This document shows positions 1 through 4,762 of a stretch of 9,424 bases of DNA, piece after piece. Location: assembly GCA_938021455.1 (NCBI GenBank), contig CALIGP010000417.1:1-9424 (forward strand), in the 5' to 3' direction. Source of the stretch: an uncultured Lewinella sp. (GTDB lineage: Bacteria > Bacteroidota > Bacteroidia > Chitinophagales > Saprospiraceae). Within the stretch, counting starts at the first letter, position 1, and the number at the start of each line of letters is the position of its first letter. The notes beneath the pieces were generated by a model. The model saw only the letters and a program-made list of their open reading frames with translations, ran no database searches and was not told the DNA's origin. Both the position numbers and the translations under genes were made by a program.

Positions 1-225
1 AATGGAGCCGAAGAAAATGGCGTCGGAGCGTTTACAGAGGTCCAGCGTTTCATCCGGTAATGGGCTGCCAGTTTGGTCGATGGCCACCGCGCCTACCGGC
101 GCGAAATCAAAACGAAAGGTATGCCCAAACTTCAGGCCTACTTGGTTCAATACTTTGATGCCCTGCTTAATCACTTCCGGGCCGATGCCGTCTCCGTCGA
201 GGGTGGCGATGTTGAAATTTGACAT
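1..225 (-). CDS. leuB: 3-isopropylmalate dehydrogenase, N-terminal 75 codons (cut by window edge)
   Basis: LeuB oxidises and decarboxylates 3-isopropylmalate to 2-oxoisocaproate with NAD+, the third step of leucine synthesis, in the cytoplasm. Only the first 75 residues are visible; the frame is open to base 1. The N-terminus MSNFNIATLDGDGIGPEV carries the GDGIGPEV loop typical of isopropylmalate/isocitrate dehydrogenases (about residues 11-18). It is followed by VGAVAIDQTGSPLPDETL (about 44-61) and AIFFGSI at the edge, which align with the usual AID..G.PLP.ET and ..LFG.. segments of LeuB. The start is the ATG at 225-223, giving a start-to-GDGIGPEV distance normal for the family. It is the last visible gene of the minus-strand leu cluster, 278 bp downstream of leuD. 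Identification is secure; completeness cannot be judged. Confidence 0.96.
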   Translation of the reverse strand, partial: MSNFNIATLDGDGIGPEVIKQGIKVLNQVGLKFGHTFRFDFAPVGAVAIDQTGSPLPDETLDLCKRSDAIFFGSI

Positions 226-503
226 GTCTTTAGCTATGTTGGGGAAGGCGCGAAGGTACACTTTTCGGCCTGTATGTATTCATCCGTGCGCAACGAAACA
301 ATTCAATAAAACGTTCTAAATTCCATGGCCTATACCTTGCCAGAGCAAATGGTGAAAATCCACTCGCTAGGAGTTGAGTTGCCTTTATCTGTTTTTTACG
401 AAAACGTCGTTTTTGAAGAAAACGAAAACCAGCTGTAGGCTCGTCTGTCCCGTTGGCCCTGCTTCTTGCCCTTAACCCTGAACCTGCGGTTGCGCCCAGA
501 AAC
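226..503. other. leuD-leuB intergenic stretch without a convincing gene
   Basis: These 278 bp separate the leuD stop from the leuB start. A minus-strand frame stays open from inside leuD to about 230, but it begins within the leuD coding region, is arginine-rich with no recognisable motif, and looks like a chance frame. I see no tRNA, no inverted-repeat arm like those at 1111 and 1662, and no strong terminator with a T-tract. A run rich in AAAACG/CGTTTT words lies at 391-429. The gap is longer than is usual inside a leu operon, so a small RNA, leader or internal promoter could be hidden here, but nothing shows this directly. Confidence 0.6.
391..429. repeat. Short inverted AAAACG/CGTTTT repeats
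   Basis: On the plus strand the words ACGAAAACG, TCGTTTTT and GAAAACGAAAAC follow one another. AAAACG and its complement CGTTTT alternate, so several small A/T-rich hairpins can form. On the transcribed minus strand one is CGTTTT-CTTCA-AAAACG. The stems are weak and there is no GC-rich stem followed by a clean T-run, so I do not call a terminator. It may be simple A/T-rich noise in an intergenic region. Confidence 0.3.
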
Positions 504-1106
504 CTACCGCAGTGAAAAGTCCAATCGCTTCGCTTCAAAAGCGTCAATCTTCTCTCGCTGACTCAGCAGGTAATCGATGTCGTCATAGCCGTTGATCAGG
601 CAGGTCTTCTTGTAGGCGTCAATGTCAAAGGTAGTTACCGTTCCCGTTACTTCATTTTTGAAGGTCTGGGCTTCCAGGTCTACCGTAAAGGTTGCCGTAG
701 GGTCTTTCTCGATGGTCTGAAAAATCTCGTCGAGCAGGGTAGGGGACACCACCAGCGGCAGGATGCCGTTGTTGAGGGCATTACCCCGGAAAATGTCCGC
801 AAAGTAGCTCGACACCACCACCCGGAAGCCATAGTCTCCAAGCGCCCAGGCGGCATGCTCCCGACTGGAGCCGCAGCCGAAGTTGGCACCTGCAATCAGA
901 ATGTCTCCGCTGTAAGTCGGGTTGTTGAGCACGAAGTCTTCCTTCGGCTGGTTGAGCTTGTCGTAGCGCCAGTCCCGAAAGAGGTTCTCACCAAAGCCAT
1001 CGCGGGTTACCGCCTTCAGGAAACGGGCGGGGATGATCTGGTCGGTGTCGACGTCCTCGATGGGCATGGGGACGGCGGCGGAGGTTAGTTTTTTGAAGGG
1101 GGTCAT
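504..1106 (-). CDS. leuD: 3-isopropylmalate dehydratase, small subunit
   Basis: LeuD is the small (swivel-domain) subunit of isopropylmalate isomerase. Together with LeuC it converts 2-isopropylmalate to 3-isopropylmalate in the cytoplasm. The 200-residue product matches the usual bacterial length of about 200. Visible family motifs are DVDTDQIIPARFL (18-30), GANFGCGSSREHAAWAL (73-89, the substrate-binding GCGSSREHA signature) and FADIFRGNALNNGILP (102-117). The C-terminus REKIDAFEAKRLDFSLR is of ordinary LeuD type. The start is the ATG at 1106-1104; no purine-rich Shine-Dalgarno site precedes it, only CCCC and A/T-rich DNA, as is common in Bacteroidota. The partner gene leuC lies 603 bp upstream. 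Normally the two are adjacent, and here the cassette at 1111-1708 separates them. The coding frame itself is intact, so isomerase function is expected provided the transcript reads through the cassette or an internal promoter exists. Confidence 0.98.
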   Translation of the reverse strand: MTPFKKLTSAAVPMPIEDVDTDQIIPARFLKAVTRDGFGENLFRDWRYDKLNQPKEDFVLNNPTYSGDILIAGANFGCGSSREHAAWALGDYGFRVVVSSYFADIFRGNALNNGILPLVVSPTLLDEIFQTIEKDPTATFTVDLEAQTFKNEVTGTVTTFDIDAYKKTCLINGYDDIDYLLSQREKIDAFEAKRLDFSLR

Positions 1107-1110
1107 GGGG

Positions 1111-1157
1111 ATTTACAATTTACAATTCAACATTTAACATTGAAAATTGGCTGCCGC
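1111..1157 (+). repeat. Left arm of 47-bp inverted repeat flanking the four-helix-bundle gene
   Basis: The reverse complement of 1111-1157 matches 1662-1708 at 40 of 47 positions with no gap; I aligned it base by base. The outer 13 bases (ATTTACAATTTAC) and the inner block with AATTTTCAAT and GCGG are conserved, and most mismatches are in the middle. The arm is a run of six 7-bp units each beginning ATT (1111, 1118, 1125, 1132, 1139, 1146). It ends 4 bases before the leuD start codon. Confidence 0.9.
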
Positions 1158-1178
1158 GGTTACTCGTTCGGTAGCCAA
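1147..1178 (-). terminator. Hairpin downstream of the four-helix-bundle gene
   Basis: TTGGCTGCCG (1147-1156) and CGGTAGCCAA (1169-1178) are complementary except for one position, with a 12-nt loop. Read on the minus strand, the stem lies 24 nt after the stop codon at 1203 and is followed by ATTTTC, a short T-run. It may act as a weak terminator for the cassette gene. It shares bases with the left inverted-repeat arm, so this local stem would compete with the long-range stem to 1662-1708. Confidence 0.35.
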
Positions 1179-1202
1179 AATTACAGGAGTAGTGTTCAAT
1201 TG

Positions 1203-1565
1203 TTATTTCTTTTCGTTGTCGAGTTTTTCTTTGATCTTTTTCGTAGTCGCCGTAAAGATGGCAATCAGTTCGGAGGACTCTTCAATCAAGGGTAAGACCT
1301 TCCCTTTTTCGAAGTAAGACATCTTATCTATATATCTGAGTTCTGCACGTGATTCACGAAGTTCTTTCAGCTTGTGTTGAAAATCCTTTGTTGATTCGGC
1401 TGCTCTTGCTTCTGGATAATGAAACCCAGCGTGGGTTCCTGCTCGCAGTAGTTGCCCCGCAACGTGTTTAGCGTCAAAGAATTCTTTGGTTGGTAGACCA
1501 CGGCACAGATAGGTTACACGTACACCGAAATCAATCAATCTGTCCTCAAGTTGGTTAGCGTTCAT
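1203..1565 (-). CDS. Four helix bundle protein, 23S rRNA-intervening-sequence (IVP/S23) family
   Basis: This is a 120-residue protein of the PF05635-like family, which is all alpha-helical; solved members form pentamers of four-helix bundles. Relatives include proteins encoded in 23S rRNA intervening sequences and the Avd accessory protein of diversity-generating retroelements. Their general cellular role is not settled. The sequence shows the family core QLLRAGTHAGFHYPEARAAE (38-57), corresponding to the usual QLLRSGTS..AN..EA..AES pattern, then KDFQHKLKELRESRAELRYI (60-79) and a final helix with EESSELIAIFTATTKKIKEK (95-114). Length is normal. The start is ATG 1565-1563, in A/T-rich DNA without a Shine-Dalgarno site. 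It lies between leuC and leuD, in the same orientation, inside a 47-bp inverted repeat. No reverse transcriptase or template/variable repeat pair is in the window, so a retroelement role is not supported here. It has no known part in leucine synthesis. Confidence 0.9.
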   Translation of the reverse strand: MNANQLEDRLIDFGVRVTYLCRGLPTKEFFDAKHVAGQLLRAGTHAGFHYPEARAAESTKDFQHKLKELRESRAELRYIDKMSYFEKGKVLPLIEESSELIAIFTATTKKIKEKLDNEKK

Positions 1566-1661
1566 GGGAGAGGATGTTGTTTCAAACCCAAAATAGCAAA
1601 ATTGTTTTAATGTTTAAAATGTTGTTTGTTATTGTTTTTTAAGTAGTGTGAAACTGCAACA
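1566..1661 (-). other. A/T-rich leader between the right repeat arm and the four-helix-bundle gene
   Basis: This 96-bp stretch is strongly A/T-rich, with runs of TTGTTT and TTTAA words on the plus strand. On the coding (minus) strand it contains CTATTTTGGG about 30 nt before the ATG, one base off the Bacteroidota -7 consensus TAnnTTTG, with no clear -33 box. It could hold a promoter for the cassette gene and downstream leuD-leuB, but the match is too weak to call. Confidence 0.3.
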
Positions 1662-1708
1662 GCGGTAGCCAATTTTCAATCGTACATCTTCAATCGTAAA
1701 TTGTAAAT
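1662..1708 (+). repeat. Right arm of 47-bp inverted repeat flanking the four-helix-bundle gene
   Basis: This is the partner of 1111-1157 (40/47 complementary positions, no gaps). On the minus strand it reads as ATT- or ATG-initiated 7-bp units starting at 1708, 1701, 1694, 1687, 1680 and 1673, in the same phase as the left arm. It begins 1 nt after the leuC stop codon (1712-1710). In the leu transcript it would be made first and could pair with the left arm, looping out about 504 nt that contain the four-helix-bundle gene. Confidence 0.9.
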
Positions 1709-1709
1709 T

Positions 1710-3101
1710 CTAGATTAATTCCCGTACATCCGTAACCCGTCCGGTTATCGCCGCAGCCGCCGCCGTTAGCGGACTGGCCAGGATCGTCCGGGCACCCTGC
1801 CCTTGCCGACCTTCGAAGGTGCGGTTGGAGGTAGACACACAGTATTTGCCAGCGGGTACTTTGTCCTCGTTCATGCCCAGGCAGGCCGAGCAGCCTGCTT
1901 CGCGGAACTCGAAGCCAGCAGCGATGAGCTTTTGATCGAGCCCTTCGGCGATGGCTTGTTTAGATACTTGTTGGGATCCGGGAACGACAATAGCCGTTAC
2001 GGTGTCCGCTACTTTACGGTCACCGACGAGGTTGACGACTGCGCGCAAATCTTCAATCCGGCTGTTCGTACAGGAGCCGATGAACACGTAGTCAATGGGC
2101 ATCTGATTCAGGGGCTGTCCTTTTTCGAGACCCATGTACTTCATGGCCTTGGCCAGGCCGGCGTCGCCGTGGATGTCGCTGTGAACGGGGATGTTTTCCT
2201 GCACGCCCATTCCCATGCCGGGGTTAGTACCGTAGGTGACCATAGGGCTGATGTCAGCGGCTTTGAAGTGTAGCTCGGCGTCGAAGGTGGCGTCGGCTTC
2301 TGAAGGCAGCGTTTTCCAGTGCGCAACGGCTTCATCCCAGTCTTTTCCTTTGGGGCTGAACTCCCGCCCTTCGAGGTAGTCGAAGGTGGTCTGGTCTGGC
2401 GCAATCAGACCGCCGCGGGCGCCCATCTCGATGCTCATGTTGCAGACCGTCATCCGGCCTTCCATGCTGAGACTGCGGATGGCAGAACCAGCGTACTCTA
2501 CGAAGTACCCCGTGCCGCCACCGGTGCCGATCTGGCTGATGACGTAAAGAATGATGTCCTTCGCACTTACGCCGGGAGCCAGTTCGCCCTCCACGTTAAT
2601 TCGCATGCTTTTGGGCTTGGTGAGTAGCAAACATTGTGTGGCCATCACCTGCTCGACCTGGCTGGTGCCGATTCCAAAAGCTACGGCTCCGAAGGCGCCA
2701 TGCGTGCTCGTGTGGCTGTCGCCACACACCATTGTAATGCCCGGTCGGGTAATTCCCAGTTCCGGCCCGATGACGTGGACAATGCCCTGATAGGGATGGC
2801 CCAAACCATAGAGTTCTACGCCAAACTCGGCGCAGTTGTCCGTCAGCATTTTGACCTGCTTGGCGCTTAGTGGTTCACTGATGGGCTTGTGCTGGTTGAT
2901 GGTCGGCACGTTGTGGTCCGCCGTAGCTACGATGCGGTCTTTGCGAAGCAGTGGAATACCGCGCTTGCGCAGACCGTTAAAGGCCTGCGGGCTGGTCACT
3001 TCATGGATCAGGTGGCGATCGATGTATAGTACCTGGTTACCGCCCTCGACTTGCGTAACGACGTGGGCGTCCCACACTTTATCAAATAAGGTTTTTGCCA
3101 T
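1710..3101 (-). CDS. leuC: 3-isopropylmalate dehydratase, large subunit
   Basis: LeuC is the catalytic [4Fe-4S] subunit of isopropylmalate isomerase (aconitase superfamily) and works with LeuD. From the ATG at 3101 the product has 463 residues, the usual length, starting MAKTLFDKVWDAHVV as in many LeuC proteins. Visible signatures are YIDRHLIHEVTSPQAF (about 26-41), VCGDSHTSTHGAFGA (125-139), FIGSCTNSRIEDLR (340-353) and EAGCSACLGMNEDKVPAG (401-418). The cluster cysteines are Cys344, Cys404 and Cys407, matching the spacing of the E. coli enzyme. The frame stays open to a TTG at 3131, but that TTG lies inside a promoter-like TACTTTTG box and adds ten residues unlike the family, so I reject it as start. 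The stop (1712-1710) is followed after 1 nt by the inverted-repeat cassette rather than by leuD. No key residue is missing. Confidence 0.98.
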   Translation of the reverse strand: MAKTLFDKVWDAHVVTQVEGGNQVLYIDRHLIHEVTSPQAFNGLRKRGIPLLRKDRIVATADHNVPTINQHKPISEPLSAKQVKMLTDNCAEFGVELYGLGHPYQGIVHVIGPELGITRPGITMVCGDSHTSTHGAFGAVAFGIGTSQVEQVMATQCLLLTKPKSMRINVEGELAPGVSAKDIILYVISQIGTGGGTGYFVEYAGSAIRSLSMEGRMTVCNMSIEMGARGGLIAPDQTTFDYLEGREFSPKGKDWDEAVAHWKTLPSEADATFDAELHFKAADISPMVTYGTNPGMGMGVQENIPVHSDIHGDAGLAKAMKYMGLEKGQPLNQMPIDYVFIGSCTNSRIEDLRAVVNLVGDRKVADTVTAIVVPGSQQVSKQAIAEGLDQKLIAAGFEFREAGCSACLGMNEDKVPAGKYCVSTSNRTFEGRQGQGARTILASPLTAAAAAITGRVTDVRELI

Positions 3102-3128
3102 GATGGAGCTCGAAATCTGTTGTTCGGA

Positions 3129-3136
3129 CAAAAGTA
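3129..3136 (-). promoter_or_regulatory. Candidate Bacteroidota -7 promoter box upstream of leuC
   Basis: On the minus strand this octamer is TACTTTTG, an exact match to the TAnnTTTG -7 element recognised by the Bacteroidota primary sigma factor. It lies 27 nt before the leuC ATG, which predicts a transcript leader of roughly 20 nt. A -33 TTTG/TTG element at the expected 19-21 nt spacing is not evident, so the call rests on the -7 box, its position, and the terminator-like hairpins just upstream. Confidence 0.45.
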
Positions 3137-3211
3137 GACAACGAAGAGAGGATGAACGGGGTAGAATTGAGGGTTTTTACGGCGCGGACGCAGGATGCAG
3201 TGAGAAACCAC

Positions 3212-3242
3212 AAAAAGCAGGGCGAAGATGCTGTCGCCTGCT
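3212..3242 (-). terminator. Second terminator/attenuator hairpin between leuA and leuC
   Basis: On the minus strand AGCAGGCGA (3242-3234) pairs with TCGCCCTGCT (3225-3216), with a single bulged C and an 8-nt loop. The last stem bases run directly into TTTTTG (3216-3211). A GC-rich stem followed by a T-tract is the standard intrinsic terminator pattern. It lies about 110 nt before the leuC start and 56 nt after the end of the first hairpin's T-tract. Confidence 0.6.
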
Positions 3243-3290
3243 GTCCCTTTGCTCTTCAAAATTTCTCCCTTCACCTGCGCTCCGCCGCCC

Positions 3291-3330
3291 AAAAACACTG
3301 CCGCTCTGGAAATCATATCCAGAGGGGCAG
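3291..3330 (-). terminator. First terminator/attenuator hairpin after leuA
   Basis: On the minus strand CTGCCCCTCTGGA (3330-3318) and TCCAGAGCGGCAG (3310-3298) form a 13-bp stem with one mismatch and a 7-nt loop. It is followed after TG by TTTTT (3295-3291). It lies 25 nt beyond the leuA stop codon. This is the stronger of the two hairpins in the leuA-leuC gap and a good intrinsic terminator candidate. It could separate leuA from the leuC-D-B transcript or serve as an attenuator. Confidence 0.7.
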
Positions 3331-3355
3331 TAAACGATTCTTAAGTCCGGAGCTA

Positions 3356-4510
3356 TTAAGCCGCCGAAGCCGAAATCATCTCCTCCAAATCAGCATCTTC
3401 CACTTCCTTTTTCCGATCTGCTACCTGTAGGAATTCCTGATAAAGGTTGTCGAGTTGCACTTTGGTGACGTTGTGGCCAAGGTTCTTGAATCGGTAAGCC
3501 AGTGCCGCACGGCCACTCCGGGCCGTCAGTACAATCCGGGACTCATCTACCCCTACTTCCGCTGGGTCAATGATCTCGTAGGTGTCCCGCCGCTTAATGA
3601 CGCCATCCTGGTGGATGCCGCTGGAATGGGCGAAGGCATTGTCGCCCACGATGGCCTTATTGGGCTGGACAACCATGCCCATGCTCTCGCTCACCAAATG
3701 GCTGGTTTCGAGCAGTAACTTGCTGTTGATGTTGGTGTAGAGTCCTAATTGTTCATGCTGGCGCATGATCATTACGACCTCCTCCAGGGAAGTGTTGCCA
3801 GCCCGTTCGCCAATACCATTAATGGTACACTCGATCTGGCGGGCACCGCCCATGGCTCCGGCGATAGAATTTGCCGTAGCGAGGCCAAGGTCGTTGTGGC
3901 AGTGTGTGCTGATGGTACACTTATGGATGCCATTGACGTTGTCCCGCAGGAAAGCAATCTTGGCCTGGTACTCATCCGGAAGGCAGTAGCCCGTCGTATC
4001 CGGAATGTTGAGCACCGTAGCACCAGCATCCACCACCGCCTGAATGACACGGGCGAGAAACTCGTTGCCCGTCCGGCCAGCATCTTCCGCGTAGAACTCA
4101 ACGTCCTCTACAAAGCTTTTGGCGTGCTTTACGGCAGCGACGGCTCTTTCGATGATCTTCTCCGGAGTAGTACGCAGCTTATGCTGAATGTGGCTGTCAC
4201 TGGTCCCAATTCCAGTATGGATACGGGGACGCTTGGCTGTTTTCAGCGAGTCGGCGGCTACTTCAATGTCTTTGAAGACCGCGCGACTGAGCGCGCAGAC
4301 GATGGGCTCCGTAACGGTAGAACCGATTTCGCGTACCGACTGAAAGTCTCCCGGGCTCGAAATCGGGAAGCCAGCTTCAATGACGTCGACGCCAAGGAGT
4401 TCGAGCTGACGGGCGATCACCAACTTCTGCTTGGTGTCCAATTTGCAGCCAGGAACCTGCTCGCCGTCGCGCAGGGTAGTATCAAAAATCTGAATCTGGT
4501 TAGTATTCAT
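3356..4510 (-). CDS. leuA: 2-isopropylmalate synthase, short form without C-terminal regulatory domain
   Basis: LeuA condenses acetyl-CoA with 2-oxoisovalerate to 2-isopropylmalate, the committed step of leucine synthesis. The start chosen is ATG 4510-4508, giving MNTNQIQIFDTTLRDGEQVPG and 384 residues; the frame continues upstream to 4615, but those residues lie outside the conserved TIM-barrel start. Visible active-site parts are FDTTLRDGEQ (9-18, with Arg14 and metal ligand Asp15), ISTHCHNDLGLATANS (200-215, metal ligands His203 and His205) and NGIGERAGNTSLEE (231-244, Asn239). These positions are one off the E. coli numbering. SGIHQDGVIKR (297-307) belongs to the following subdomain. The product ends soon after the TIM barrel and linker region; E. 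coli LeuA has about 520 residues with a C-terminal leucine-binding domain, absent here. I believe this short form is common in Bacteroidota. It opens the minus-strand cluster, and two terminator-like hairpins follow it. Confidence 0.96.
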   Translation of the reverse strand: MNTNQIQIFDTTLRDGEQVPGCKLDTKQKLVIARQLELLGVDVIEAGFPISSPGDFQSVREIGSTVTEPIVCALSRAVFKDIEVAADSLKTAKRPRIHTGIGTSDSHIQHKLRTTPEKIIERAVAAVKHAKSFVEDVEFYAEDAGRTGNEFLARVIQAVVDAGATVLNIPDTTGYCLPDEYQAKIAFLRDNVNGIHKCTISTHCHNDLGLATANSIAGAMGGARQIECTINGIGERAGNTSLEEVVMIMRQHEQLGLYTNINSKLLLETSHLVSESMGMVVQPNKAIVGDNAFAHSSGIHQDGVIKRRDTYEIIDPAEVGVDESRIVLTARSGRAALAYRFKNLGHNVTKVQLDNLYQEFLQVADRKKEVEDADLEEMISASAA

Positions 4511-4762
4511 ATGCAATCGGGACCCATATTGTTGGGTCGTGTATATCTTTACGGCAGTTGAAATGGGGAGAATGGTCTTAGAATGGTTAGTTCTTCTTCC
4601 TAATTCAGCCGCCAAATTTGGTCAGGAATATAAAATTAGTGTTTTCCACCGTTCCCGCGGTAGTCAATCGGGTTTTATATCCATAACGTTACCTACAACG
4701 GTTAACGGGACTTTGTTTGGTAATGGTTTGACAAATAGCGATTTAGCTCTAAATATTATACA
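4511..4762. other. Divergent intergenic region between leuA and the plus-strand gene
   Basis: These 252 bp must hold the promoters of leuA (minus) and of the gene at 4763 (plus). On the plus strand a TTGACA (4728-4733) and a TATTAT (4754-4759) occur, but the 20-bp spacing is long and the second box nearly touches the ATG. On the minus strand TAATTTTA (4638-4631) is one base off the TAnnTTTG -7 box, without a matching -33 box. A small imperfect palindrome, CGTTACC/GGTTAACG (4687-4707), could be an operator or chance. No RNA gene or leucine-codon-rich leader peptide was recognised. Confidence 0.4.

Larger units (their letters stand above)
1111..1708 (-). mobile_element. Candidate IVS-like cassette: inverted repeats around a four-helix-bundle gene
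   Basis: Two inverted-repeat arms (1111-1157 and 1662-1708) enclose 504 bp holding a single gene of the 23S-rRNA-intervening-sequence protein family, coded on the same strand as the leu operon. The unit spans the intergenic space almost exactly: 1 nt lies between it and the leuC stop, 4 nt between it and the leuD ATG. In Leptospira, Coxiella and some other bacteria, related genes sit in insertions inside 23S rRNA genes, bounded by complementary ends that RNase III removes. The arrangement here resembles such an insertion placed in a protein operon. No transposase is present and no target duplication is evident from one copy, so mobility is inference. Confidence 0.45.

Noticed and set aside
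251..258. TACCTTCG on the minus strand as a -7 promoter box for leuB
   Set aside because: One base off TAnnTTTG, and no -33 element at a proper distance. The position 26 nt before the ATG is suggestive but not enough.
230..547. 105-codon minus-strand frame between leuD and leuB
   Set aside because: It starts inside leuD in another frame, has an arginine-rich composition without motifs, and looks like a chance open frame.
1203..1565. Avd-type protein of a diversity-generating retroelement
   Set aside because: The family is related, but there is no reverse transcriptase, template repeat or variable repeat in the window.
3102..3131. Upstream TTG start for leuC adding ten residues
   Set aside because: The TTG is part of the TACTTTTG promoter-like box, and the extra residues do not resemble the LeuC N-terminus, while ATG 3101 gives the standard MAKTL start.
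3008..3316. Possible leader peptide or small gene between leuA and leuC (MISRAAVFLGGG...)
   Set aside because: It runs through both hairpins and into leuC out of frame, with no cluster of leucine codons and no recognisable family; probably chance.
3749..4561. 270-codon plus-strand frame opposite leuA, and other long frames opposite leuC and the protease
   Set aside because: They are antisense shadows of well-identified genes and show no family motifs.
4511..4615. N-terminal extension of leuA to 4615
   Set aside because: The extra 35 residues precede the conserved barrel start. ATG 4510 places the catalytic residues at the usual distance from the N-terminus.
4728..4759. Sigma70-like TTGACA...TATTAT promoter for the plus-strand gene
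   Set aside because: The spacing is 20 bp, the second box ends 3 nt before the ATG, and Bacteroidota promoters follow a different consensus.
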